The notes under the pieces are model-generated. The model did no database searches. It saw only the letters and a list, made by a program, of their open reading frames with translations, and was not told where the DNA came from. The translations under genes and the position numbers were made by a program. This document shows positions 47,791 through 56,444 of a stretch of DNA of 64,000 bases, one piece after another. Each line of letters starts with the position of its first letter. The first letter of the stretch is position 1. Source of the DNA: Nitrospirales bacterium LBB_01 (lineage in GTDB: Bacteria; Nitrospirota; Thermodesulfovibrionia; Thermodesulfovibrionales; Magnetobacteriaceae); contig CP049016.1 of assembly GCA_004376055.2 (NCBI GenBank), positions 1,178,001-1,242,000 on the forward strand, in the 5' to 3' direction.

Positions 47791-48084
47791 TTACCGTTGC
47801 GCAAGTAACAGGCTCTTTTTTTTTAGCCAGTCCACTTCTACTTGCAACTTCCCTATTTGACTATATAACCGCTCTCGCTCTGATTCATATGCCGCCTGAG
47901 AATTTTCTTGCACTCCATTAAATAACGTTGACGCCCCTTCTACTAAATGCTTTTTCCATTCATTCACCTGGTTCACATGAATATCAAATTCCTGCGCTAT
48001 CTCATTGGCTGTCCTCTGACCTTTGAGCGCTTCTATTGCTACTTTTGCTTTGTACTCTTTGCCAAACTTCCGTCTGTTTTTCAT
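47791..48084 (-). CDS. IS3-family OrfA (helix-turn-helix protein)
   Basis: 97 residues. An N-terminal HTH (RRKFGKEYKAKVAIEALKG ... EIAQEFDIHVNQVNEWKK) is followed by a leucine-zipper-like helix ending DWLKKKSLLLAQR. It binds the IS ends and regulates OrfAB. Confidence 0.95.
   Translation of the reverse strand: MKNRRKFGKEYKAKVAIEALKGQRTANEIAQEFDIHVNQVNEWKKHLVEGASTLFNGVQENSQAAYESERERLYSQIGKLQVEVDWLKKKSLLLAQR
47816..47824 (-). promoter_or_regulatory. Programmed -1 frameshift site between orfA and orfB
   Basis: Nine A residues on the coding (minus) strand near the end of orfA (LKKKS codons). Slipping back one base gives a reading (LKKKEPVTCATVSEKRA) that joins orfB directly without a stop, as in known IS3 elements. 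Confidence 0.75.
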
Positions 48085-48146
48085 TTTATCCTCCCATTCA
48101 TTACAACCAGCTCTATCTTAACTGATTGTCTCATATTTGGGATCCA

Positions 48147-48626
48147 CTATACTCTATATGAAATGTCCAAAAGGAGAACAGGGAGCGGCATGCCGGTAAA
48201 TATACTTAGTAAAACACCTGATTTGTCAAAATAGCTATTTATATATTTTTGAAGATTTTTAATACTTTCTGTTTGCTGTATTATGTTGATTAAAATTTTC
48301 GTCTCAATTGGTTTCCCCAAAACACGAAAAACCTCAGGCATATTGTTAAGATATTCTGCTTCTTCAGGATAACCCGTAAGAATAATGATGTGTGTAGTTA
48401 TAAAACCATTTTCATCTGTCTTTGATAGCTTTTTGATTGTTTCTTCTGGAGCACCTCTTATTATGGAATAATCAAGAATTATAAAATCATCATTTTTCAC
48501 CTCATTAAAGGCATCATCAGGGTGACTATATGCAAGCGCCTCATAACCTTTTGCCTTAAGTAATCTCACTAAACTTTCACGTGTATTGTTGTCTCTCTGA
48601 ATTACACGAATCATCTCATTGACCAA
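48147..48626 (-). pseudogene. Response-regulator receiver protein truncated by the IS
   Basis: Receiver domain (about 1-125) with Asp in DFIILDYSI and Lys in VLGKPIE. After a short linker, the frame reads LLSIFTGMPLPVLLLDIS, which looks like the first strand of a PAS domain, and then enters the IS right end and stops. The rest (PAS and any output) is missing. It overlaps the kinase gene by 11 bases, so it was the third member of that signalling unit. Confidence 0.75.
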
Positions 48627-49350
48627 GAATAAGCGGTATTTTTATTTGAAATATTGTACCGCTATACATATAGCTGCTTTTTAATTCAATGGCTATGCCA
48701 TTGTTAAGAGCCAGGTTGTACACTATGTATAAACCTAAGCCGACGCCGTCTTTGACTTTTGTAGTAACAAAAGGCTCAAATATCTTTTTGTAATCTTTTC
48801 TGTGTATCCCCTTTCCTGTATCTTCAACGGTAATAATGATAGGTAACTCCTGCTCCGGAAAATAGTCTAAGCTAATTTTTACAAGTCCGTATGCTTTATC
48901 ATTATGGTGTATTGAATTTAAAACAAGATTTGTTAATATCTGACCTAACACTATTGATGGAAAAGTAATGGACTTTAAAATATCTCTTTCCGGTAATTCA
49001 ATAACTATATGGACATCATTTGATTTAGCAGCAGGTTGCAGCATTGCTGTATATTTTTTGATTATTTCAACAACAGGCAGAGATGTGTCCCCCCAGCGCT
49101 TTATCAAAGATGAAAAAAGATATGTTAGATCGGACATATTTTTAGTATAGTTTCTCATCTTTGTTAAGTCATTTGAAAATTCGCTTATGAATTTATAGTC
49201 ATATATCGGGTTTTTCTTTTCAGTAAGTTCTTTCCAGTTTGCATCAAGAAGACCTCTTGTGCTTTCCAGCGATTGTAGTCTGTTCCTGATTTCATGAATT
49301 AAACCGCTTGCAAGTCTGCCGGAGAGACTGAAAACAAGTTCTTTTTCCAA
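48616..49350 (-). CDS. Histidine kinase core without sensor domain
   Basis: 244 residues. His in GRLASGLIHEIRNRLQSL (HisKA-like), N box LTNLVLNSIHH, G1 box DTGKGIHRK, F box IFEPFVTTK, G2 box GVGLGLYIV. The start (TTG 49350) lies 52 bases inside the upstream S1-REC-GAF gene in another frame. The upstream codons in this frame (YKDILEKELVFSLSGRLASG) read like a GAF-to-kinase helical linker. It may be a separate protein that pairs with the upstream gene, or the C-terminal half of one protein split by a frameshift. Confidence 0.88.
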   Translation of the reverse strand: MEKELVFSLSGRLASGLIHEIRNRLQSLESTRGLLDANWKELTEKKNPIYDYKFISEFSNDLTKMRNYTKNMSDLTYLFSSLIKRWGDTSLPVVEIIKKYTAMLQPAAKSNDVHIVIELPERDILKSITFPSIVLGQILTNLVLNSIHHNDKAYGLVKISLDYFPEQELPIIITVEDTGKGIHRKDYKKIFEPFVTTKVKDGVGLGLYIVYNLALNNGIAIELKSSYMYSGTIFQIKIPLILGQ

Positions 49351-50888
49351 TATGTCTTTATATAAGCTCTTTTCAAAATTAAAGAAAGCTTTTCTGGAAA
49401 TATTTCTCCTTTTTCAAACTCCTCTTTTGTGAATAACCGCCCATCAGTCCTAAATAACGCAATGACATATTTGGTCTCACCTTGAATATACACTGGATAG
49501 CCAATCATAGAGGTAACATTGGGAATAAAATCGTGAAAGTATCTGAACTGATTTGTCTCATCCCTCTGCATAAAAACAGCCTCTCCTTCTTTAAAAATGT
49601 CTGCAACAGGCGAATAAGCAATATTTTTAATATGTATGTTGTCTCCAGGCAGAGACACTCCATCATAGAACGACAACACAATATTCTTAACTGTCTCTTC
49701 ATACGAAAATATCACTATGGCATCACATCTAATCAGTCTCTTAATTTCTTCAAATAAAATCTTTATTTGCTCTTTAATGTCAAATTGAAATAGCCTGATT
49801 TCACTTTTAACCCTTTGGAAAACAGCATTGCTTAAGCGCTCTTTGATTTCATCTGAATGTACCTTCGTAAGCGCACTCTTATAGTTTCCCATTAAAATAT
49901 CTCTTAAAGTGGTGCTATGTATCGGTTTTAAAAGAATATCAGTTACTTTCATGTTAATTAATTCTTTAATATCAAGATTGCTGTTCTCCTCACCGGTTAT
50001 CAGAAAAATTCCTTTTTGTGGATATTTACCCTCTTGATGTAAAATCCGTATAAGGTCAATTCCGTTTTTCTTTTCGTCAAGATACTTATCAATAAAAATA
50101 AAATCGTATTGTTCAGTTTTAATATAATTTTCAGCTTTAGCAAACGTATCTGCTTTATCTATAACCGTTCCAAAAGAACGTAAATAATCAGCCAACGAAT
50201 TTAACACTGTGTTTTGGCCATCCACTACTAATATCCTGTAAGGAGGCAGTTTTAATTTCTTTTCACGCTCAATTTTTATAACCGCTAAGTTGCCAATCGT
50301 TGTTTTATTCTCTTCTTTTATTCTGTCCTTTTTTTCTTCTTCCTTAATAGTAGCGTTATAATCTTTAATGCTCAAGCACACATCATATTTTTTGAAGCCT
50401 ACTTCAGTAATTACCCCTCTTACAGAGTCACCCACTTCAAGAAAATCATTCATCTTACTTGAATGTGAAATGGTAAAATCTCTTAGAGGAATAAAGCCTT
50501 GTATATAACTGTCATCTAAGCGTAGGAAAGCCGCTCTTTCATCTAACGCAATAACAACACCAGTTACAACAGTATTTCTCAATAAAGGAAATGGGTTTTG
50601 CAGCCACGGGTTATTATGTGTTAACGCCTCGCTGCCGTATTTATCTTTTTGATGCATTCCTTTTTCGTCAAATACGAAGACATCAATCTGCTGTCCAATT
50701 ACCAGCTTTTTACGCAAATCGTCCCAGAGTGTGCATCCTCGTACATCAAAATTAGAAAGATTTATTTTATTGTTAGATTCGTCAACTAAGAGAGCGCCGT
50801 CAAACTCGACATTTACAACTCTTGCAGAAACAGTTTTCCCTAAGAGTGAGCCATCAGTTTTTTTACTGCCTCTATCCTGCCCGTCCAT
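49299..50888 (-). CDS. S1-S1-receiver-GAF signalling protein
   Basis: 529 residues with an unusual order: S1-like OB domain (about 14-80, GKTVSARVVNVEFDGALLVD), second S1 (about 103-178, VVTGVVIALDERAAFLRLDD ... GDSVRGVITEVGFKKYDVCLSIKD), a charged linker, receiver (about 218-335, Asp in FIFIDKYLDEKKNG, Thr in LITGEE, Lys in LLKPIH), and GAF (about 365-515). The first acidic pocket is a single Asp (VVDGQ), weaker than the usual pair. S1 domains bind RNA, so phosphorylation might control an RNA-binding event. Not a recognised named family. Confidence 0.85.
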   Translation of the reverse strand: MDGQDRGSKKTDGSLLGKTVSARVVNVEFDGALLVDESNNKINLSNFDVRGCTLWDDLRKKLVIGQQIDVFVFDEKGMHQKDKYGSEALTHNNPWLQNPFPLLRNTVVTGVVIALDERAAFLRLDDSYIQGFIPLRDFTISHSSKMNDFLEVGDSVRGVITEVGFKKYDVCLSIKDYNATIKEEEKKDRIKEENKTTIGNLAVIKIEREKKLKLPPYRILVVDGQNTVLNSLADYLRSFGTVIDKADTFAKAENYIKTEQYDFIFIDKYLDEKKNGIDLIRILHQEGKYPQKGIFLITGEENSNLDIKELINMKVTDILLKPIHSTTLRDILMGNYKSALTKVHSDEIKERLSNAVFQRVKSEIRLFQFDIKEQIKILFEEIKRLIRCDAIVIFSYEETVKNIVLSFYDGVSLPGDNIHIKNIAYSPVADIFKEGEAVFMQRDETNQFRYFHDFIPNVTSMIGYPVYIQGETKYVIALFRTDGRLFTKEEFEKGEIFPEKLSLILKRAYIKTYWKKNLFSVSPADLQAV

Positions 50889-50929
50889 TATTTAAGCTGT
50901 CCTCCAACGCACTTAAAACTTTGTTGCAA

Positions 50930-50959
50930 ACTTTACCATACATTAGTAAGCACGGTCAA
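50930..50959 (-). promoter_or_regulatory. Possible promoter for the S1-REC-GAF operon
   Basis: TTGACC (50959-50954), 18-base spacer, TAAAGT (50935-50930), upstream of the ATG at 50888. A second TTGACA lies 10 bases further upstream. Divergent TTGTCA-N17-TAAGTT (50965-50993, plus) could serve bamD. Confidence 0.4.
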
Positions 50960-51011
50960 TACTTTTGTCAATAAAAAAAATCATATTTAAGTTAAAGACG
51001 AAAAAAAACAG

Positions 51012-51797
51012 TTGACTAAACTATTCAATAAAATATTTAATATAGGTGTGTTGAAATTAAAGACAGTGATAATGATGATTGTGATTTCGTTGATTGTATC
51101 CTCTTGCTCAAAAAAGACGGTCAAACCAACATACACCGAGCCTAAAGAGACTTATGCAAGCGCTCGGAAGCTAATAGATGACAAAGACTACGAAGAAGGG
51201 CGCAAACTCCTTACTGAGATAACCAACCGCGGCAGCGCTACTGACTATGCCCCCGAGGCTCAGTTACAAATTGCTGAGTCATACACAAGAGAAGATGAGA
51301 CGGAGCTTGCCATCGCTGAATACAGAAAATTTCTCCGCCTATACCCAAACAACAAGTACGCCCCATACGCTCAGTACATGATTGCAACTCTAACGTTTAA
51401 CCAGATTGAAGGAGCTGACAGAGGGTTCAGAGCAGCTGATAACGCCATCAAGGAATTTAATAAGCTTACGGAATTGTTCCCACGAAACCCATATCGTGAG
51501 GTCATCGCCCTGAGAATTCAAAAGTGCAGAAACATCCTGGCTGAACACGAATTCTATGTCGGCGCTTTTTATCTTAAAAAAGAATCGTATCAAGCAGCTC
51601 TAGGACGTTTTAACGTTGTACTTAAAGAGTACCCGGATTTTCATAATATGCCCGCACTGTATTACAATTTGGCATTAACAAACATGGGACTTAAAGACAT
51701 CCCTTTGGCTAAAGAGTATTTTCAGAAAGCATTAGATACCGCTACTGATAAGAAAATCCTAAAAGACGCAAGAGCAAAACTCAATTCGCTTAAATGA
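51012..51797 (+). CDS. bamD: Outer-membrane assembly lipoprotein, BamD family
   Basis: 261 residues. Signal with lipobox IVSSC, then tetratricopeptide-like repeats: YASARKLIDDKDYEEGRKLLTEI, AQLQIAESYTREDETELAIAEYRKFLRLYPNN, and later AALGRFNVVLKEYP. BamD is the periplasmic lipoprotein partner of BamA. The start is TTG 51012 or an ATG near the hydrophobic segment (MMIVISLIVSSC). A general CpoB/YbgF-type TPR lipoprotein is an alternative. Confidence 0.8.
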   Translation: MTKLFNKIFNIGVLKLKTVIMMIVISLIVSSCSKKTVKPTYTEPKETYASARKLIDDKDYEEGRKLLTEITNRGSATDYAPEAQLQIAESYTREDETELAIAEYRKFLRLYPNNKYAPYAQYMIATLTFNQIEGADRGFRAADNAIKEFNKLTELFPRNPYREVIALRIQKCRNILAEHEFYVGAFYLKKESYQAALGRFNVVLKEYPDFHNMPALYYNLALTNMGLKDIPLAKEYFQKALDTATDKKILKDARAKLNSLK

Positions 51798-51798
51798 A

Positions 51799-52437
51799 GT
51801 GGATTTCTATCCTGTTTTTGTTTCTATAAAAGGTAAAAAGTGTATAGTCTTAGGCGGTGGTAACGTTGCTCAAAGGAAGGTGTTGACGCTTTTAGAGGCT
51901 GGGGCAGATGTAACAGTTATAAGCCCGGTTTTGACGCCAGTTTTGGAATTTCTAAGGGCTGAGGGTAAAATTCACCACATTGCAAGATGCTATCAAGACG
52001 GAGACCTTGCGGAGGCTTTCATTGTGATAGATGCTACTGATGACATAAACCTTAATAAAGCAGTTTCTACATCCTTTGGCGGCCTTATAAATACTGCTGG
52101 GGGCGGCGGTAATTTCATTGTGCCCTCATCTTTTCAGAGCGGAAGCTTAACGTTTGCAATATCAACAGATGCTATAAGTCCTGCCCTTGCTAAAACCATC
52201 AGAGAGGAACTGCAAGACCTCTACAGCGGAGACTTTGCCGCCTATCTTGATTTCTTAAAGGAATTCCGTCAAAAGGTTCTTACATCTATTTCAGATAATT
52301 CCGCAAGACAAGAAGTTTTACGTATTGCTGGAGGAATAGACTCGGTTAAAAAAGTACGTGCCGGAGAAATTGAAAAATTGAAAGAGGAACTATGCACAAA
52401 TTTAAAAAATATATTGCCACTCAAAAACCATGAGTGA
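51799..52437 (+). CDS. Precorrin-2 dehydrogenase / siroheme synthase N-domain
   Basis: 212 residues, SirC/CysG-N type. An NAD-binding fold opens with [37 protein letters not shown]. Further motifs: [23 protein letters not shown] (substrate/active region) and [24 protein letters not shown]. It oxidises precorrin-2 to sirohydrochlorin, for siroheme or heme d1 type cofactors. GTG start two bases after the bamD stop. It overlaps moaC by 8 bases. Confidence 0.9.
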   Translation: MDFYPVFVSIKGKKCIVLGGGNVAQRKVLTLLEAGADVTVISPVLTPVLEFLRAEGKIHHIARCYQDGDLAEAFIVIDATDDINLNKAVSTSFGGLINTAGGGGNFIVPSSFQSGSLTFAISTDAISPALAKTIREELQDLYSGDFAAYLDFLKEFRQKVLTSISDNSARQEVLRIAGGIDSVKKVRAGEIEKLKEELCTNLKNILPLKNHE

Positions 52438-52927
52438 TTTAACCCATTTTGATGAAAACGGGGCAGCCCGCATGGTTGATGTGACCTCAAAAGGGGTTAC
52501 CGATCGTTTTGCTCGTGCTGCGGCTTCTGTCAGGATGCACCCTGAAACACTAAACCTTATCGTAAATAAGGCGTTGGCTAAGGGTGATGTGCTTGCTGTG
52601 GCAAGACTTGCCGGCATAATGGCTTCAAAGCAAACCCCTCATCTCATACCACTGTGCCACCCTCTTATGATAACATCAGTGACTGTGGATTTTAAGATAG
52701 AGACGGCAGAGTCGCTGGTGCAAATCAGTGCTGAAGTAAAAACATCAGGACAGACAGGGGTTGAGATGGAGGCACTGACTGCAGCTACCGTAGCAGCCCT
52801 CACCATATATGACATGTGTAAGGCTGTGGACAAAGGTATGGTCATCTCAGATGTAATGCTTATAGAAAAACGCGGGGGTAAGAGCGGAATTTTTAGAAGG
52901 GAGACCCAAAGTGACGCTAAAAGTTAA
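52430..52927 (+). CDS. moaC: Cyclic pyranopterin monophosphate synthase MoaC
   Basis: 165 residues. [34 protein letters not shown] (active-site His/Lys region), [26 protein letters not shown] are diagnostic. It converts the MoaA product to cPMP. It overlaps both neighbours, so the sirC-moaC-trpF group is one translation-coupled unit. Confidence 0.97.
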   Translation: MSDLTHFDENGAARMVDVTSKGVTDRFARAAASVRMHPETLNLIVNKALAKGDVLAVARLAGIMASKQTPHLIPLCHPLMITSVTVDFKIETAESLVQISAEVKTSGQTGVEMEALTAATVAALTIYDMCKAVDKGMVISDVMLIEKRGGKSGIFRRETQSDAKS

Positions 52928-53543
52928 AATATGCGGCATTACAAATATTGAAGACGCACTTTTAGCTTGTAAATTCGGCGCTGACGCTCTTGGTTTCGTT
53001 TTTTACGAAAAAAGTCCGCGAAATGTGACTATTGCTAAGGCAAAGACAATTATAGAAGCGCTGCCTCCTTTTGTAATAACCGTGGGGGTGTTTGTTGACG
53101 AGAGACTGGATACAATCCTACATACGTGTAAGGAGACAGGCATTGACACTGTTCAGCTTCACGGGGATGAACCGCCTCAGATGTGCAGCGATCTGAAACC
53201 TCACGTAAGGCGGGTTGTGAAAGCCTTTAGAGTAAGAAACTTTACTGACCTTAATGCACTTAAGGCTTTTAGCGGAGCCGATGCCTTTTTATTGGATACA
53301 TACTCAGAGAAACTATATGGCGGCAGTGGTACCGTCTTTAACTGGGACATCGCACAGGAGGCTGGAGAGTTTGGTAATATAATCCTTGCCGGAGGTCTTA
53401 CACCTGAAAATATAGAAGAAGCCGTCAGACGGGTTAATCCATACGCAGTTGACGTAAGTTCAGGGGTAGAAGAGAAAAGGGGCAAGAAAGACCGAGAAAA
53501 GTTGCGCTTATTTATAGAAAAAGCAAAATCCGTTTTATTTTAA
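52911..53543 (+). CDS. trpF: Phosphoribosylanthranilate isomerase
   Basis: 210 residues, TIM barrel. KVKICGITN (catalytic Cys), [33 protein letters not shown] (catalytic Asp), [19 protein letters not shown] and VDVSSGVE. Third step after anthranilate in tryptophan synthesis. No other trp gene is present in the window. GTG start 17 bases inside moaC. Confidence 0.97.
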   Translation: MTLKVKICGITNIEDALLACKFGADALGFVFYEKSPRNVTIAKAKTIIEALPPFVITVGVFVDERLDTILHTCKETGIDTVQLHGDEPPQMCSDLKPHVRRVVKAFRVRNFTDLNALKAFSGADAFLLDTYSEKLYGGSGTVFNWDIAQEAGEFGNIILAGGLTPENIEEAVRRVNPYAVDVSSGVEEKRGKKDREKLRLFIEKAKSVLF

Positions 53544-53568
53544 AAATAATTCATACTTGTAACCTATG

Positions 53569-53599
53569 CTGAGAGAGAGCACACAAAACCCTCTCTCAG
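53569..53599. terminator. Bidirectional hairpin between convergent genes
   Basis: A 9-bp stem (CTGAGAGAG/CTCTCTCAG) with a 13-base loop, placed between trpF (plus) and the phage tail gene (minus). U-tracts are weak on both sides. Confidence 0.55.
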
Positions 53600-53608
53600 G
53601 TTTCTTAG

Positions 53609-54391
53609 CTAGTCCTTAAACAAAAACCGCCCTGTGCCATCATCAGTAGTCAACACCTCACCGCTGAATTTAAGCTCTGTAAACTTATTGGAGATTAAAT
53701 CTATCTCGCTCACAGGCGTTATTGAGGCCTTTAAAAGCTCAAGCTCACAGCTACGCCTGTTGACTCTGTCCAGCCCTATAAATCGTACAAAAGCCTCTAT
53801 ACGCTTATTGGTTGATATACTGGTTATGCTGGCTGTTAGTGCATCATAGGAGTAATCCACTTTTAACTTTTGAGCATCACCGATGCCGCCCTCTTCAATC
53901 GTATATATGCGGCCTGTTTCATAATCCACCTCGTAATCTGTACCGGCTACATACGTAACTGACGGATCTGTTGCTGCGGTTACTACCGCATCCATCGGAG
54001 TACTCTTTACATTTCTGTACGCTAACTTTGTGTATTTACCCATATAAGCCGTTATTTCCTCGTTAGTTACCGAGCCCGATAGCTGGACTAAGTTTTCATT
54101 GTCACCCAAAAATGCAAGACGCAGAGTTTCCTTTGTATAGTCTGAAAGGGTAAACTCAAGCGACTGCTTATACCCTGTTATTACTGATTTTATAACATTA
54201 CCGTAGGAGCCCCTCGTTTTGGATTTCATATCCACTTTGGTTATCTTTGGCACCGTAAGTTTAAACTCTGTGACATTACCAAGCAGTATTTCACCCGTTT
54301 TTGCACCTGTGGTGTTATCCAAAATGTCTATATACAGATTTCCTGAGCCGATAAACGCCCCTTGTACATAACTCTTTAAACTATCTCCCAT
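53609..54391 (-). CDS. Phage tail-tube-like protein
   Basis: 260 residues, beta-rich. GNLYIDILDNTTGAKTGEILLGNVTEFKLTVPKITKVDMKSKTRGSYGNVIKSVITGYKQSLEFTLSDYTKETLRLAFLGD is typical of a phage major tail/tube protein front half, and the middle contains an AGTDYEVDYETGRIYT segment seen in tail proteins. It is paired with a tiny membrane gene upstream; no other structural phage gene is nearby, so this is a remnant, a cargo gene or a captured tail protein. Confidence 0.65.
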   Translation of the reverse strand: MGDSLKSYVQGAFIGSGNLYIDILDNTTGAKTGEILLGNVTEFKLTVPKITKVDMKSKTRGSYGNVIKSVITGYKQSLEFTLSDYTKETLRLAFLGDNENLVQLSGSVTNEEITAYMGKYTKLAYRNVKSTPMDAVVTAATDPSVTYVAGTDYEVDYETGRIYTIEEGGIGDAQKLKVDYSYDALTASITSISTNKRIEAFVRFIGLDRVNRRSCELELLKASITPVSEIDLISNKFTELKFSGEVLTTDDGTGRFLFKD

Positions 54392-54404
54392 TTTTCATAC
54401 CCCG

Positions 54405-54581
54405 TCATTTCTCCCCGTCTTTTGCTGCTAACAACCCTGCTGCCGACATTACTCCGATAACGGAAAGCGCCGTGTCCTTATCAATTTTCCCCATAAGCAA
54501 TGCCGCCACTGTCATCAAAATAACCGCTCCGGTCAGTGACGTCCTCGGGTGTTGAGTTATTGCCTCTATAAGCTTATCCAT
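54405..54581 (-). CDS. Small membrane protein, possibly holin-like
   Basis: 58 residues (MDKLIEAITQHPRTSLTGAV ... LLAAKDGEK). Two short hydrophobic segments (TGAVILMTVAALLMG and ALSVIGVMSAAGLLAA). AGGAGG lies 6 bases before the ATG 54581, a strong ribosome site. It lies 13 bases upstream of the tail-tube gene on the same strand. Phage-derived, with holin or membrane-anchor roles possible. Confidence 0.65.
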   Translation of the reverse strand: MDKLIEAITQHPRTSLTGAVILMTVAALLMGKIDKDTALSVIGVMSAAGLLAAKDGEK

Positions 54582-54603
54582 ATATTGCCTCCTTGTGTTT
54601 TTT

Positions 54604-54631
54604 GTAGGGGCGAATAATTATTCGCCCCTAC
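54604..54631. repeat. 28-bp perfect palindrome
   Basis: GTAGGGGCGAATAA followed directly by its reverse complement. Its length and composition look like a REP-type element rather than a terminator, because no gene ends into it. It marks the edge of the phage-derived pair. Confidence 0.75.
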
Positions 54632-54649
54632 TTATTCCACGAACATTAA

Positions 54650-54702
54650 GGGCTATACCTTAAGTCCACTAAAAAGTGGTCTTGACAATGGGGTCCACTA
54701 TA
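54650..54702 (-). repeat. Isolated 53-bp copy of the IS3 element left end
   Basis: Reverse complement of 54650-54702 is identical to 46841-46893, the left end of the IS element, and similarity stops on both sides. No transposase is here, so this is a relic or a mobilised end. Confidence 0.9.
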
Positions 54703-54745
54703 AGGAGTAGTCACCTGCCAATACCCTCAAGTTATTAATTTGCGA

Positions 54746-54774
54746 TTGATTTTATAAAGCGCATGGGTTATTAT
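54746..54774 (+). promoter_or_regulatory. Promoter of the SDR gene, leaderless arrangement
   Basis: TTGATT (54746-54751), 17-base spacer, TATTAT (54769-54774). The expected start of transcription (about 54780-54782) coincides with the ATG at 54782, and there is no SD sequence before it. Confidence 0.5.
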
Positions 54775-54781
54775 AGCTGTC

Positions 54782-55774
54782 ATGTTATCAGATGAAATCT
54801 TAAAGAGTTTCTACAGAAAAAACGTGTTGGTTACCGGCGGCACAGGGCTTATCGGGCGCAAAGTGGTGCGGATACTGGAACAGGCGCAGGCGCATATAAA
54901 AATCGTCTCACTGGATACGCTAAAAGTCTCAGATTCTGCCCAATACGTCTATGGCGATCTCTCTGATTTTAACTTATGCAAAGAACTCACCAAAGACATG
55001 GACTACGTGTTTCATCTTGCCGGCGTTCAGGGGAATGCCTACACGTCAAAGGCAAAACCTGCCAGCCATTTTGTTCCCATTCTGATGGTCAACACTAATG
55101 TGCTTGAAGCAGCACGGATAAACAAGGTCGGTAAGGTTGTCTATGTCAGCACAATTGGTATATACGAGGAGGCCGGCGTTTTACGTGAGTCCGATTTCAG
55201 ATGCGATTCCGCTCCAATGGACTTTGCCGGATGGGCAAAACGAATGGGAGAGCTTCAGATTGGCGCTTATAAGACTCAGTACGGCTATGATAATTTTTCT
55301 ATCGTCTGCCCTGCTCATGTCTATGGGGAGGGGGATAATTTTGACCCTAAAGTGAGTCTGGTCATTCCGGCACTGCTTTATAGATTGAGCGAGGGACAGG
55401 AAAATCCGCTTGTCGTGTGGGGAGATGGGAGCGCTGTGCGCGATTTCGTCTATAGCGGCGATGTGGCCGAGGGCATTGTGCTTGCCATGTATCACGGTAC
55501 GCATGGAGAGCTTGTTAATCTGGGCAGCGGTATAGGCACATCCATACGAGAGCTTATTGAAACTCTGCACACATTTATCCCGTTTGAGTACCGCTTTGAC
55601 AGCTCTAAACCAACCGGCGTCGCTAAACGAGTAATGGATATTTCCCGCGCCAAAACCATGATTGGGTACAATCCACAAACGTCCCTTTATGAGGGACTTA
55701 AGATAACCTGGGACTGGTATATTAATAACCCCGATGAACACCTAAAAAAGAAAAACCACTACGCTGATGATTAA
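54782..55774 (+). CDS. NAD-dependent epimerase/dehydratase (extended SDR)
   Basis: 330 residues. Rossmann motif VLVTGGTGLIGRKVVRI, YVFHLAGVQGN, YVSTIGIYEEAG and HVYGEGDNFDPKVSLVIPALL, VWGDGSAVRDFVYSGDVAEGI are typical of sugar-nucleotide epimerase/dehydratase. The usual YxxxK pair reads AGWAK near residue 149-153 (bases 55226-55240), so the catalytic Tyr position is Ala. The enzyme may use another residue or have changed chemistry. Bases 55043-55774 are duplicated at 56445-57176. It is followed by the radical SAM gene, 8-base overlap. Confidence 0.85.
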   Translation: MLSDEILKSFYRKNVLVTGGTGLIGRKVVRILEQAQAHIKIVSLDTLKVSDSAQYVYGDLSDFNLCKELTKDMDYVFHLAGVQGNAYTSKAKPASHFVPILMVNTNVLEAARINKVGKVVYVSTIGIYEEAGVLRESDFRCDSAPMDFAGWAKRMGELQIGAYKTQYGYDNFSIVCPAHVYGEGDNFDPKVSLVIPALLYRLSEGQENPLVVWGDGSAVRDFVYSGDVAEGIVLAMYHGTHGELVNLGSGIGTSIRELIETLHTFIPFEYRFDSSKPTGVAKRVMDISRAKTMIGYNPQTSLYEGLKITWDWYINNPDEHLKKKNHYADD

Positions 55775-56444
55775 AGAGCGTGTGGGTCTGGTTCAGATAA
55801 ACAACAGTTTCTCTAATCAAAACTATTTTCCTCTTTCAGTAGGATTGCTCCAATCGTATGCGATGGCGTATTTAAAAAATCCCTCAGATTTTCAATTCCT
55901 TCTGCCAATATATAAAAACGTAGCACCAGAGCAGGCAGTCGGCATTCTTAAGGATGCCTCCATTGTGGCATTCAGCGTATATGTCTGGAATGAGCGACTG
56001 TCGTTAGAGATAGCTGCTGCGCTCAAACAGCGATCGCCAAAAACCCTTATAATTATAGGAGGCCCAAGCGTCCATGAAGACAGAGGCAAGGCTCAGGCTT
56101 TCCTTCGCACACACCCTTACGTGGATATCCTCTGTCACGGAGCCGGCGAGGAGGTGTTTGTAAGCATTCTTGAGAATTTTAAAACCAAACGCTGGCAGAA
56201 AGTCTCCTCAATCAGCTTTATAGACAAAGAAGGTAAATTTATAAGCACACCGTGTATACAATCTAAAACCTTTGACATTAACGCTATCCCATCGCCATAC
56301 CTGAGCGGCGTATTTGATCCTCTTATGGCGGCAAATCCCGATGAGACATGGTTAGCCCTTTGGGAAACTAACCGCGGCTGCCCGTTTTCCTGTGCGTACT
56401 GTCAATGGGGATATAACACCAATAAAAAGATATATTCCTTTGAT
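55043..56444 (+). repeat. Tandem duplication, first 1402-bp unit
   Basis: Base for base the same as 56445-57846 as far as I compared, including identical long antisense frames. It covers the C-terminal three quarters of the SDR gene and the first 225 codons or so of the radical SAM gene. The junction shows a 2-base (AC) microhomology. Confidence 0.95.

Larger units (their letters stand above)
46841..48151 (-). mobile_element. IS3-family insertion sequence
   Basis: About 1.3 kb with imperfect terminal inverted repeats: TATAGTGGACCCCA at the left and TATAGTGGATCCCA (reverse complement) at the right. It contains overlapping-frame orfA and orfB. I see no convincing 3-4 bp target duplication. Both flanking genes end inside it. 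Confidence 0.88.

Noticed and set aside
55181-55741. 186-codon antisense frame repeated at 56583-57143
   Set aside because: Antisense to the SDR gene, repeated only because the DNA is duplicated; no protein features.
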